DNA of 64,000 nucleotides from contig JAJYYI010000114.1 of NCBI GenBank assembly GCA_021801125.1, positions 37,417-101,416 of the forward strand, given 5' to 3'. The translations under genes and the position numbers were made by a program. Below, one piece after another: positions 26,114 through 34,250 of this stretch (position 1 is its first letter; the number at the start of each line of letters is the position of its first letter). The stretch comes from Deltaproteobacteria bacterium (GTDB lineage Bacteria > Desulfobacterota > Binatia > Binatales > Binataceae). Under the pieces are notes generated by a model. That model ran no database searches, was not told where the DNA came from, and saw only the letters and a program-made list of their open reading frames with translations.

Positions 26114-26554
26114 ATGGCTCAAGAAACGCAAACGACAGACCAAGGTCCGCGCCCGATTGTTCCTTTCCTGAGGCTACATCCCAAGCCCCATCTTGTAGGC
26201 AAAAAGTGCCGTTGCGGAGCGATTTTTGTGGATTCGCGCGCGGTGGCCTGCGCTAAATGCGGCGCCGACGGTCAGTTCACTGAAACGAGGCTTTCCAACC
26301 ACGGAAAGGTGTATGTTTTCTCCGTCGTGCACCAGTCCTTTCCGGGCATCAAAACGCCATATATAAGCGCGATTGTGGACCTGCCCGAAGGTGCGACCGT
26401 GCGAGCGAACTTGGTGGATGTCAGCCCTGAAGAGGCGGAAAAGGACCCAAACAAGGTTTTCGGAATGCCGGTCGAGTTTACCACGAGCGTGGCTGGCAAA
26501 GACCGTGAGGGCCACGACGTGATCGTGTTCTCGTACCGCCCCGCCAAGGCTTAA
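26114..26554 (+). CDS. DUF35 zinc-ribbon OB-fold protein (thiolase partner)
   Basis: 146 residues from the ATG at 26114, with GAGGAAA upstream. A zinc ribbon with CRC and CAKC cysteine pairs (about residues 33-53) is followed by an OB-fold with KVYVFSVVHQSFPG and PYISAIVDLPEGATVRANLVDV. In the DUF35 family the ribbon bridges acyl-CoA-handling partners, most often a thiolase, and may shuttle acyl groups or hold the complex together. The thiolase gene starts 115 bp downstream, the expected partner. The cysteine spacing CxC rather than CxxC in the first pair is slightly unusual. Confidence 0.88.
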   Translation: MAQETQTTDQGPRPIVPFLRLHPKPHLVGKKCRCGAIFVDSRAVACAKCGADGQFTETRLSNHGKVYVFSVVHQSFPGIKTPYISAIVDLPEGATVRANLVDVSPEEAEKDPNKVFGMPVEFTTSVAGKDREGHDVIVFSYRPAKA

Positions 26555-26669
26555 GCGTATGGGAGGCCGGTGCAAATGATCCGCCAGCCGGTCCGCTCGC
26601 GCCAAACTCCGTGATGAAACGGCGCTCTAGGCTTGGGCCAGCAACGCGCCGCCTAAGGAGGATTTTTTC

Positions 26670-27830
26670 ATGAGTAACGTCTACGTGCTGGGAACCGGAA
26701 TGATCAAATTCGGCCGCTACCCGGAAAAGACCGTTCCAGAGCTGGGCGGCGAGGCGGCCGTGCTGGCGATGAAAGACGCCGGGCTCAACATTAAGGATAT
26801 CGAGTTCTTTGCCTGCGGGAACCTGTTTCAGGCCAGCATGATGGTCGGCCAGCGCATCATGCAGCAGATTGGTCAGACGGGCATCCCCGTGGTCAACGTT
26901 TCGAACGCTTGCGCGACCGGCTCGACGGCGTTTCGCGAAGCTTACATGGCGATCGCCTCGGGTCTTTATGACATCGCGCTCGCCGTGGGAGTCGAGCAGA
27001 TGGGCAAGCAGGGTCTGCTCGGTGGAACCGGGGGCGGCGATCCGGCGTACTCCACGGAAGGCAAATTGGGTTCCGGGCTGATGCCGGCGGTGTTCGGCCA
27101 AGCGGGCGTCGAGCATATGCGCAAATACGGCACAAAGCTTGAGCACTTCGCCAAGATCTCGGTGAAATCGCATCAACATGCCACGAAGAACCCCTTCTCG
27201 CAGTACCGCAACGCGCTGACGCTGGAAGACGTGTTGAACGCGCGGATGATCTGCTACCCGAACACGCTGTATATGTGCTGCCCAACGGGCGACGGAGCGG
27301 CAGCCGCCGTCCTGGTCTCCGAGCGCAAGCTGAAGGAGCTTGCCGGCGGCCGCAAGCGGCCCCGCGTCGCGGCCTCGGTGCTCACCTCCGATCCGTGGAC
27401 CGAGCGCGACCTGGCGATGCCCGACGTGAGCACGCTCACCCGCTCCGCCGCTAAAAAGGCCTATGAGCAGGCGGGAGTCGAACCCAAGGACCTGAGCCTG
27501 ACCGAACTGCACGACTGTTTCGCCACAGCCGAGTTGATCCACTACGAGAACCTGTTCCTGTGCGGAGAAGGCGAAGCTGGCAAATTCATCGAGGAAGGCG
27601 GTGGCGTTCATCCGGACCTTGGCGGCAAAGCCCCGGTCAACGTTTCCGGCGGCCTGCTCTCCAAGGGCCATCCGCTCGGCGCCACCGGTGTTGCCAACAT
27701 TTGCGAGGTCGTGTGGCATCTTACCGAGGATCCGCGCGCCAAGGAGCGTCAGATCCCCAACGCCAAGGTGGGCTTGGCGCACGTCATCGGGCTCGGCTCG
27801 GCCTGCACGATCCACATCCTCACCATCTAA
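26670..27830 (+). CDS. Thiolase-family acyl-CoA acyltransferase (SCP2/DUF35-partnered type)
   Basis: 386 residues with a thiolase fold. The nucleophile is C81 in VSNACATGS; the histidine motif is KGHPLGATG near the C-terminus, and a further conserved HDCFATAE block is present. This type makes or cleaves C-C bonds between acyl-CoAs. A strong AAGGAGG ribosome site precedes the ATG. The DUF35 protein upstream matches the thiolase/DUF35 pairs of archaeal mevalonate synthesis and bacterial degradation pathways. Substrate cannot be told from sequence. A rho-independent terminator lies 70 bp downstream. Confidence 0.9.
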   Translation: MSNVYVLGTGMIKFGRYPEKTVPELGGEAAVLAMKDAGLNIKDIEFFACGNLFQASMMVGQRIMQQIGQTGIPVVNVSNACATGSTAFREAYMAIASGLYDIALAVGVEQMGKQGLLGGTGGGDPAYSTEGKLGSGLMPAVFGQAGVEHMRKYGTKLEHFAKISVKSHQHATKNPFSQYRNALTLEDVLNARMICYPNTLYMCCPTGDGAAAAVLVSERKLKELAGGRKRPRVAASVLTSDPWTERDLAMPDVSTLTRSAAKKAYEQAGVEPKDLSLTELHDCFATAELIHYENLFLCGEGEAGKFIEEGGGVHPDLGGKAPVNVSGGLLSKGHPLGATGVANICEVVWHLTEDPRAKERQIPNAKVGLAHVIGLGSACTIHILTI

Positions 27831-27900
27831 CCCAGGGCGGGTCCGTGAACCGGCGGGGCGCTAGCGTCGGCCGGTAGTCAATCTCGCCCGTTCAATATCG

Positions 27901-27929
27901 AAAAAGGGCCGCCAAGCGCGGCCCTTTTT
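27901..27929 (+). terminator. Rho-independent terminator after the thiolase gene
   Basis: AAAAAGGGCCGC (27901-27912) pairs with GCGGCCCTTTTT (27918-27929) over a 5-nt loop. It is a textbook terminator with A- and T-runs on either side, active in principle in both directions. Confidence 0.9.
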
Positions 27930-27931
27930 AC

Positions 27932-27940
27932 TGCTATAAT
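27932..27940 (+). promoter_or_regulatory. Extended -10 promoter driving the hisS leader
   Basis: TG-C-TATAAT, a perfect extended -10 element, directly follows the terminator of the upstream operon. No -35 match was found, as is usual for this promoter type. The transcript would begin near 27947 and have about 275 nt before hisS. Confidence 0.55.
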
Positions 27941-27946
27941 ACCCCT

Positions 27947-28222
27947 CCGAAAGGACGCCTTCACCCAACCCGCGCCTTTTAGCCTGAGAAGAAGTCCTGG
28001 CGCTCGTAAACGGATGGGCGCGGGCGCACACATTTTCTCCGTTGGCAGGCGACGCGCGGCAACCTGAAAGGGCCGAGGTGGGAAAATGCGGGAAATTGCG
28101 GTGGTTAGGCGCTACGGATCATCAACCATTTTGCCTTTGACGCCCTCGCGGCTGAGGCCGCAGTTTGGTCCGTATAAGAACCACAAAGGCGCTGCGCGCC
28201 ATGGCCGCAGCGCCAACTACGA
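27947..28222 (+). other. Long structured leader upstream of hisS (no coding gene seen)
   Basis: About 276 nt with several perfect inverted repeats: CCCGCGCC (27969-27976) with GGCGCGGG (28017-28024); GCGGC (28148-28152) with GCCGC (28157-28161) over TGAG; and GGCGCTGC (28188-28195) with GCAGCGCC (28207-28214), the last directly before the hisS ATG. No convincing open frame and no recognised riboswitch, T-box, 6S, SRP or RNase P signature were found. It may be an attenuator, a translational leader or an independent small RNA. Confidence 0.45.
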
Positions 28223-28230
28223 ATGACTAA
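28201..28230 (+). other. Nine-codon upstream frame overlapping the hisS start
   Basis: An ATG at 28201 opens a 9-codon frame (MAAAPTTND) whose TAA lies within the fifth to eighth base of hisS, so the hisS ATG is inside its last codons in another frame. It starts within the loop of the hairpin at 28188-28214. It could couple translation or be chance. No ribosome site is seen. Confidence 0.2.
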
Positions 28231-29560
28231 GTTGACACGCCTTAGAGGCTTCCAGGATCAACTCGGCGACGAGGCCGAGCGGCTAACCCTCGTTGAATCA
28301 CGCGCGCGGGAACTCGCGCGGCGCTACGGCTTCGGCGAGATTCGGATCCCGCTGATCGAGCGGATTCAGCTTTTTGAACGCTCCAGCGGCGAAACCTCGG
28401 ACGTGGTCGCCAAGCAGATGTACATCGTCAAGCACGCGCAGGAAGATTCGAGCGCGGACACGATGGTATTGCGACCGGAGGGTACGCCGGGTGTCGTACG
28501 CGCGTATATCGAGGCCGGTTTCGACCACTCCGACCCTGAGCGGCGATTCTTCTATTGTGGCCCGATGCTGCGTTATGAGCGGCCGCAAAAGGGGCGGTTT
28601 CGTCAGTTCCATCAATTCGGGGTGGAGGTTTTTGGCCGCGCGGACCCGATCAGCGACGCGGAACTGTTGATTATGGTCGATGATCTGCGGCGCAAACTCG
28701 ATATCCCGTTGGATTTCGAGATCAATTCGCTGGGATGCAGCGAGTGCCGCCCGGCGTTCCGCGAAGCGCTGCTGGCCTTTGGCCGGGCAAATCTTGCAAG
28801 CCTATGCGAGGATTGCCACGCGCGCCTCGAGCGCAACCCTCTGCGCATACTCGATTGTAAGACGGACGTCGCCCTGACAGAGCAGGCACCCAAGAGCATC
28901 GATTACCTCTGCGAGGATTGTCGACGTCATTTCGACGCCGTGCTTGACCTGCTGCGGCAAAGCGACGTTGCCGTTAGTGTGAATCCTCGTATCGTCCGGG
29001 GGCTGGACTATTACATGCGCACCGCGTTCGAGGTAACCTCGCCTGTCCTCGGCGCGCAGAACGCGGTGGCGGCGGGAGGCCGGTACGACGGCCTTGTCGC
29101 GGCCTTAGGCGGCGCTCATGTTCCCGGCACAGGATTCGCAATTGGCCTGGAGCGTCTCGCGCTGGCGATTGCTTTGCAGGGACAGCGCGCGACGGCCTCC
29201 AGAGCCGCTGGAACCGCGGCCACCGAGGCCGCGGAGGCGTTCCTTTGCGATGGCGACCGAAGGTCCACCGTGGACGCGGCCGTCCTGGCGCTTGGCGACT
29301 CGGCGCTGGGAAAGGCGTCGTCATTGGCCCGCCAGATACGCCAGAACGGGCTCTCCGTCGAGGTTAGTTCGCCATCCCGCGCCCTGAGGGCGCAGTTAAA
29401 GCGCGCCCATCGCATCGGAGCGCGATTCGCCCTGATCATCGGCGAAGATGAGCTGGCGCGAGGCGTTGCAGCCCTTCGCGACATGTCGTCAGGGAGTCAG
29501 CGCGACGTGCCGCTTGAAGAAGCGGCGCAAATCGTCAGCGCGGCGGCCGCGGGGTCGTGA
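28223..29560 (+). CDS. hisS: Histidyl-tRNA synthetase
   Basis: 445 residues, a class II synthetase. Motif 2 is visible in FFYCGPMLRYERPQKGRFRQFHQFGVE and the histidine-binding signature is RGLDYYMRTAFEV, followed by AAGGRYDGLV and, in motif 3, GTGFAIGLERLAL. The C-terminal anticodon-binding domain covers about 335-440. It charges tRNA-His in the cytoplasm. The ATG at 28223 has no ribosome site; instead a GC-rich hairpin and a short overlapping frame at 28201-28230 lie there, suggesting regulated or coupled initiation. aspS follows after 228 bp. Confidence 0.96.
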   Translation: MTKLTRLRGFQDQLGDEAERLTLVESRARELARRYGFGEIRIPLIERIQLFERSSGETSDVVAKQMYIVKHAQEDSSADTMVLRPEGTPGVVRAYIEAGFDHSDPERRFFYCGPMLRYERPQKGRFRQFHQFGVEVFGRADPISDAELLIMVDDLRRKLDIPLDFEINSLGCSECRPAFREALLAFGRANLASLCEDCHARLERNPLRILDCKTDVALTEQAPKSIDYLCEDCRRHFDAVLDLLRQSDVAVSVNPRIVRGLDYYMRTAFEVTSPVLGAQNAVAAGGRYDGLVAALGGAHVPGTGFAIGLERLALAIALQGQRATASRAAGTAATEAAEAFLCDGDRRSTVDAAVLALGDSALGKASSLARQIRQNGLSVEVSSPSRALRAQLKRAHRIGARFALIIGEDELARGVAALRDMSSGSQRDVPLEEAAQIVSAAAAGS

Positions 29561-29788
29561 CTATTTTCCCGCCCGTGACGGGCGAGTATCCTGCTACTGC
29601 TGCTGTGGGGCGTTGGGACCACGCTGCGGCGAGAAGGTGGATTACGCCTGAAGACCCGGCCGACCTCTTTCGCAAGCGCTTCACGCGGACATCGTCGATT
29701 GCGCCAGCCTGCAAACGGCGCCTTGGTCGACGGCATCCATGACGCGCATCAAACGTAACAGCTTGCACCGGCACTAGGACGCGAGATT

Positions 29789-31585
29789 ATGGCTATTGAG
29801 CGGACTTTTCATCCCCTTCCACCTTGGCAGCGCACCGACTATTGCGGGGCGCTGCGCAAGGATGACGCCGGCCGCCAGGTGGCCCTTTGGGGATGGGTCG
29901 ACGGGCGGCGCGACCACGGCCGCCTGGTTTTCATCGACTTGCGGGATCGCGAAGGAATAATTCAGGTTGTGTTCAATCCGGAGCGCTCCGCGCCAGCGCA
30001 TGACGTCGCCCGCTCGCTGCGCGCAGAGTATTACGTCGCGATCAAAGGCGAGGTCGTGATGCGCGCGCCGACCACGGTCAACGCGGCGTTGGCGACCGGA
30101 GAGATTGAGGTGATGGCGCACGCGCTTGAGGTGCTCAATCCCTCAGCGCCCCCGCCCTTTCGGATTACCGAAGAGGAACAAGTTACCGAAGAGCTGCGTC
30201 TGCGCTACCGCTACCTCGACCTGCGCAAGCCGCTGCTGCAGCGTAATTTGCGGCTTCGCCACGCGATCATGCGTGCGACGCGCGCGCATTTCGACGAGCA
30301 CGGTTTTGTCGAGGTCGAGACGCCGATTCTGTGGCGGCCCACGCCCGAGGGAGCCCGCGACTACCTGGTCCCGAGCCGCGTGAGCCCTGGCCACTTTTAC
30401 GCACTACCGCAATCGCCGCAGCTCCTTAAGCAAATCCTGATGATCGGCGGTTTCGACCGCTATTATCAGATCGCCAAGTGCTTTCGCGACGAAGATCTGC
30501 GCGCAAACCGGCAGCCCGAGTTCAGTCAAATCGACGTCGAGATGACCTGCCCGAGACCGGAGGACATCATTGCGATAATCGAGGGCCTGTTCACACGGAT
30601 CTATCGCGACGTGCTCGGCGTGGCTCTCGATGTGCCTTTCCCGCGTTTGACATACGAAGAAGCGATGGAACGGTTCGGCTCCGACAAGCCGGATGCTCGC
30701 TTCGGCATGGAACTCAGAAACCTGACCGCGGCCTTCGCTGAAACGGAGCTTAACGTGATCCGCCGCTCGCTCGCCGAAAGAGGAGCGGTTTACGGCCTGA
30801 GGTTGCCCAGCGAGTTTCAACTGACCCGTCGCGAGCTTGACGAGATGGTCGCCCAAATCCGTTCGCGCTTCGACCTGGGGCTGAGTTGGGCAAAGGTAGC
30901 GACCGAGGACGAATGGCAGGGGCCGATTGCTAAGCACTTGGGGCAGACGGAAAAATCGCGCGCCGCGCGGGTGCTGGAACTTGCGCCCGGCGACACCGTG
31001 TTCTTGATGGCTGGTGCGCGAAATAAGGTGCGCCCGGCGATGGGCGATGTTCGTTTACAACTCGGCGCCCGCTTTGTTTCGCTCCCGCCTGGCCTGCTGC
31101 GATTTATGTGGGTAGTCAATTTTCCGCTCTTCGAGCGCAGCGAACAGGAAGGACGCCTGACTTCGGTTAATCATCCTTTCACCGCGCCTTGTCCGGAGGA
31201 CTTGGAGGCGCTCGAACGAGATCCGCTGTCCGTGCATGCCTTAGCCTATGACGTTGTGCTTAACGGAGAAGAACTGGGCGGCGGCTCGATTCGTATTCAC
31301 AATAGCGAACTTCAGCTAAAGGTCTTCGAGTTGCTAGGGCTATCGCGCGACGAGGCGATGGACAAATTCGGTTTCTTGATAGAAGCTTTGAGCTATGGTG
31401 CACCGCCCCACGGCGGGATAGCGTTGGGGCTCGACCGGATAGCGATGCTGATCTGCGGCACCGATTCGCTGCGCGACGTAATGGCGTTCCCCAAGACGCA
31501 GCGCGCGGTGGACCTGATGAGCGGCGCGCCGGCCGAGGTTGATCCCGCTCAGCTCGAGGAGCTCTGCGTAAAAATCCTCTCATGA
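29789..31585 (+). CDS. aspS: Aspartyl-tRNA synthetase (bacterial type)
   Basis: 598 residues, the usual length of the bacterial enzyme with its GAD insert. An N-terminal OB anticodon domain (LWGWVDGRRDHGRLVFIDLRDREG) precedes the class II core: motif 2 KCFRDEDLRANRQPEFSQID, and motif 3 GGIALGLDRIAMLICG near the C-terminus. It charges tRNA-Asp; whether it also charges tRNA-Asn cannot be told here. It forms a pair with hisS upstream, a frequent bacterial order. The stop overlaps the lipoprotein start (ATGA). Confidence 0.97.
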   Translation: MAIERTFHPLPPWQRTDYCGALRKDDAGRQVALWGWVDGRRDHGRLVFIDLRDREGIIQVVFNPERSAPAHDVARSLRAEYYVAIKGEVVMRAPTTVNAALATGEIEVMAHALEVLNPSAPPPFRITEEEQVTEELRLRYRYLDLRKPLLQRNLRLRHAIMRATRAHFDEHGFVEVETPILWRPTPEGARDYLVPSRVSPGHFYALPQSPQLLKQILMIGGFDRYYQIAKCFRDEDLRANRQPEFSQIDVEMTCPRPEDIIAIIEGLFTRIYRDVLGVALDVPFPRLTYEEAMERFGSDKPDARFGMELRNLTAAFAETELNVIRRSLAERGAVYGLRLPSEFQLTRRELDEMVAQIRSRFDLGLSWAKVATEDEWQGPIAKHLGQTEKSRAARVLELAPGDTVFLMAGARNKVRPAMGDVRLQLGARFVSLPPGLLRFMWVVNFPLFERSEQEGRLTSVNHPFTAPCPEDLEALERDPLSVHALAYDVVLNGEELGGGSIRIHNSELQLKVFELLGLSRDEAMDKFGFLIEALSYGAPPHGGIALGLDRIAMLICGTDSLRDVMAFPKTQRAVDLMSGAPAEVDPAQLEELCVKILS

Positions 31586-32343
31586 TTTGGCGCCGACTGT
31601 TTTATGTGCCGCTGCTGATCGGTGGGATGGCGTTAGCTTCGGGTTGCGTCGGTTCAAAGATTCCGGTGATTGGCCAGCGCTCCGACCTGCAGGTACACGC
31701 CGTAAGATCGATTGGCACCTTGCGGATCAGTCAAGTCGCCGTTATTCCCCTACTGGAAACGCCGGCCGACGGGGTTGCCAGCGTCGCGCCCGGCGCGAGC
31801 AGCTCGGTCAGCGCCGAGCTGTACGGACAGATACTGTTGACCTCCGAATGGCGCGTGGTGGCCGAAAGTCAGGTAGAACAGGCGCTGAGCAACCTACCGC
31901 AGCAGACCGTTGAAAATCAGCAAAAGCTTGCGATGTCGCTGGGCAAGGCCGTAGGCGCGGACGGCGTTTTCTACGGGACGATAGACACGTATCGCGAGCG
32001 CGTCGGCATCGACTACGCCGCCAGCAAGCCGGCGGCGGTCGGCTTCACGATCAACTTCTTGTACGTTCCGTTGAACCAGATCATCTGGACCGGCAGGTTT
32101 TCCAAGGAACAGCGCGCGCTCAGCGAAAATCTCTTCGCGCTTCCCGATTTCCTGCGCAATTACGGACGCTGGGTACGAGCGCACGAGATCGCTGACCGAG
32201 GAATCAAAGAGGCTATCAGTGATTTGCGCAGCCGACTGCCCGAGCCCGAAAAGGTGCAGGTCTTCGGCAAGAAGTCCAGCTATCAAAAGACGCTTAGCGA
32301 GCGCCAGCAGCTACAGAACACGAAAGCCTCGCTGGTTCAGTAG
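31582..32343 (+). CDS. Lipoprotein of the DUF799/CsgG-like type
   Basis: 253 residues. An N-terminal signal with lipobox ALASGC places the mature protein in the envelope as a lipoprotein. The mature part shows VAVIPLLETPADGV and a repeated alpha/beta pattern with YGQILLTSEWRVVAESQVEQAL, then AVGADGVFYGTIDTYRERVG, as in GNA1162/DUF799 and LpoB/CsgG-related proteins. Such lipoproteins assemble on the inner face of the outer membrane. Precise role unknown. It is translationally coupled to aspS (ATGA). A hairpin follows 20 bp after the stop. Confidence 0.7.
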   Translation: MIWRRLFYVPLLIGGMALASGCVGSKIPVIGQRSDLQVHAVRSIGTLRISQVAVIPLLETPADGVASVAPGASSSVSAELYGQILLTSEWRVVAESQVEQALSNLPQQTVENQQKLAMSLGKAVGADGVFYGTIDTYRERVGIDYAASKPAAVGFTINFLYVPLNQIIWTGRFSKEQRALSENLFALPDFLRNYGRWVRAHEIADRGIKEAISDLRSRLPEPEKVQVFGKKSSYQKTLSERQQLQNTKASLVQ

Positions 32344-32363
32344 CAAGCGGCTGAGCCGTGCGC

Positions 32364-32386
32364 GCGGTCGCGACGGGAACGACCGC
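32364..32386. terminator. Hairpin between the convergent lipoprotein and ald genes
   Basis: GCGGTCG (32364-32370) pairs with CGACCGC (32380-32386) over a 9-nt loop in the 115-bp gap between two convergent genes. No T-run follows on the plus side. A bidirectional terminator is likely. Confidence 0.5.
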
Positions 32387-32458
32387 TCCTGACCCCGCAT
32401 GCACGGTCGCGTTCGCGTCAGGGATCATACGGACTCGTCCTCGCGGCGAACCAACACC

Positions 32459-33565
32459 TTAGTCCCACGGCGAGTAGGGGTGCGTACGCAGCGCCTCAGC
32501 CACCGCCGGATGGACGACGTGCCCTTCGAACGTGTTAAGGCCGCGCCGGATGGCCGGGTTTCGGGCTCCCGCTTCGAGCACTCCGCGCTCGGCGATCTCG
32601 AGCACATATGGCAACGTGGCGTTGGTCAGCGCATAGGTTGCCGTATGGGGCATCGCTGCGGGCATGTTCGCCACGCAATAATGCACGACTCCCCGGTGGA
32701 CGTAAGTCGGCCGGTGATGCGTTGTCGGGCGAGAGCTTTCGGCGATCCCCCCCTGGTCAATCGAGAGATCAACCAAAACCGAACCGCGCTGCATCGAGGT
32801 CAGCATCTGCTCGCTAATCAGACGCGGCGCCCGCGCGCCCGGAATCAAGACCGCGCCGATCACTAACTGCGCATCCTTTAACTCCTGCTCGATCGCAGCG
32901 CGGTTCGACATCAGCGTTGCCACCCGGCTGCCGAGGATGTCGTGGACGTAGCGCAGACGCGCTGGGTCGCGGTCCACGATAGTGACGTCCGCGCCCATAC
33001 CAGCCGCAGCCTGGCAAGAGTTTGCGCCGGCGATTCCGGCGCCGATAATCACCACCTTGGCGGGCTTTACTCCGGTGGCGCCGCTCAGCAACATTCCGCA
33101 CCCGCCCATCGCTGCATGCAGGCACCATGCTCCGGCCAGCACCGCCATACGGCCCGCGACCTCGCTCATGGGCGCCAGCAGCGGCAAAACGTGATCCTCA
33201 AGCTGGATCGTTTCGTAGCCTAGCGCGGTCACGCGCCGACGCACCAATTCGCGCGCCAAGGAGCGCTCTGCTGCAAGATGCAGGAACGTAAACAAAAGCA
33301 GACCGGGCCGCAGATGTCGGTACTCGGATGGGCGAGGTTCCTTGACCTTAAGCACCATTTCGGAGCGGGCCCACAACTCTGCGGCTGACTTCACGACCCG
33401 CGCACCGCTGGCACGATACTTGGTATCCTCGATCCCGCTTCCAAGACCAGCACCTGTCTCCACCATTACGGTATGACCGCGGTCGCGAAGTGTGACCACG
33501 CCGGCGGGAGTAATAGCGACTCGATTTTCATCCGCCTTTACTTCTTTCGGAATCCCAATGATCAT
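32459..33565 (-). CDS. ald: Alanine dehydrogenase
   Basis: 368 residues, the usual length. The N-terminal domain has MIIGIPKEVKADENRVAITP and VLKVKEPRPSEY (substrate lysine region), with the catalytic histidine in LFTFLHLAAE. The NAD-binding domain has VVIIGAGIAGANSCQAAAGMGADVTIVD. The conserved VDLSIDQGG follows. It interconverts L-alanine and pyruvate plus ammonia with NAD. It is monocistronic on the minus strand, convergent with the lipoprotein and divergent from gcvH. Confidence 0.96.
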   Translation of the reverse strand: MIIGIPKEVKADENRVAITPAGVVTLRDRGHTVMVETGAGLGSGIEDTKYRASGARVVKSAAELWARSEMVLKVKEPRPSEYRHLRPGLLLFTFLHLAAERSLARELVRRRVTALGYETIQLEDHVLPLLAPMSEVAGRMAVLAGAWCLHAAMGGCGMLLSGATGVKPAKVVIIGAGIAGANSCQAAAGMGADVTIVDRDPARLRYVHDILGSRVATLMSNRAAIEQELKDAQLVIGAVLIPGARAPRLISEQMLTSMQRGSVLVDLSIDQGGIAESSRPTTHHRPTYVHRGVVHYCVANMPAAMPHTATYALTNATLPYVLEIAERGVLEAGARNPAIRRGLNTFEGHVVHPAVAEALRTHPYSPWD

Positions 33566-33833
33566 GTCCTAATTTAATATTTAGCTCCGCCGCCGCGAGC
33601 AAGTTTGCGGCGTGGAGCCACGGCAAAGATGCTTGCGGCCCACGCGAGATTAAAGTACTTAGGCCGAATCGGAGCCCGTGAATAGGTTTCTGCCAAAAAG
33701 ACCACGAGCATCGGATTCCCAGCCCGCGGGCTTGACAAGTGATGCGAGTGTGCGCTTGATCGGCTTGGGTACAATTGACAGAAGGCACCACCGTGAACGA
33801 AAAGTGAAATTAGGCACAGGCCGACGGCCACAA

Positions 33834-33848
33834 CCGCAGATTTTGCGG
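33834..33848 (+). promoter_or_regulatory. Small hairpin touching the gcvH ribosome site
   Basis: CCGCA (33834-33838) and TGCGG (33844-33848) form a perfect 5-bp stem immediately before the AGGAGG (33848-33853) site of gcvH. A second small repeat GGCC/GGCC lies near 33820. No glycine-riboswitch motif is seen. Confidence 0.3.
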
Positions 33849-33856
33849 AGGAGGTT

Positions 33857-34246
33857 ATGGAGATTCCCGAGGGTCTCAAGTACTCAAAACAGCACCACTG
33901 GGTCGCAACCGAAGATTCTGTAGCCACCATAGGCGTCACCGATTACGGCCAGCAACAACTCGGCGAGATGGTATATGTCGAGCTGCCAGACGTGGGGGAA
34001 AAAATCAGCAAGGACGACCCTTTCGGAGTGATTGAGTCGGTGACCGCGGTTGCCGACCTGTACGCGCCAATAACCGGCACCGTTTTGGAGGTAAACCAGG
34101 AGCTTCCGCAAAGTCCCGAAATCATCAACGAAGACCCTTACGGTGACGGCTGGTTGATAAAGATCGAAGTCGGCGACGCTGCCGAATTAAACGAACTGAT
34201 GGACAGCGATCAGTACGAAGAGATGATCGAGGCGGACCGCGATTGA
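33857..34246 (+). CDS. gcvH: GcvH-like protein lacking the lipoyl lysine
   Basis: 129 residues with the full glycine cleavage H-protein fold: HHWVATEDSVATIGVTDYGQQQLGEMVYVELPDVGE is the family N-half, and the C-half has SPEIINEDPYGDGWLIKI. In the hairpin that normally reads ESVKAV, with the lysine carrying lipoate, residue 63 is threonine (ESVTAVADLYAP; codon ACC). The surrounding residues are intact, so a sequencing slip is unlikely. It cannot carry lipoate in the usual way. No gcvT or gcvP lies near. It may act as a non-catalytic or regulatory paralogue. Strong AGGAGG before the ATG. Confidence 0.88.
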   Translation: MEIPEGLKYSKQHHWVATEDSVATIGVTDYGQQQLGEMVYVELPDVGEKISKDDPFGVIESVTAVADLYAPITGTVLEVNQELPQSPEIINEDPYGDGWLIKIEVGDAAELNELMDSDQYEEMIEADRD

Positions 34247-34250
34247 GGGT

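Noticed and set aside
26478..27815. 445-codon open frame antisense to the thiolase gene
   Set aside because: The opposite strand has clear thiolase motifs; this frame has only compositional Arg/His/Gly bias.
28061..28110. T-box-like stretch before hisS (GAGGTGGGAAAATGCGGG)
   Set aside because: It lacks the core AGGGTGGNACCGCG and a matching terminator; resemblance is partial.
29561..29788. Possible leader or terminator between hisS and aspS (GCCC-GTGAC-GGGC)
   Set aside because: Only a 4-bp reliable stem and no T-run; not enough to call.
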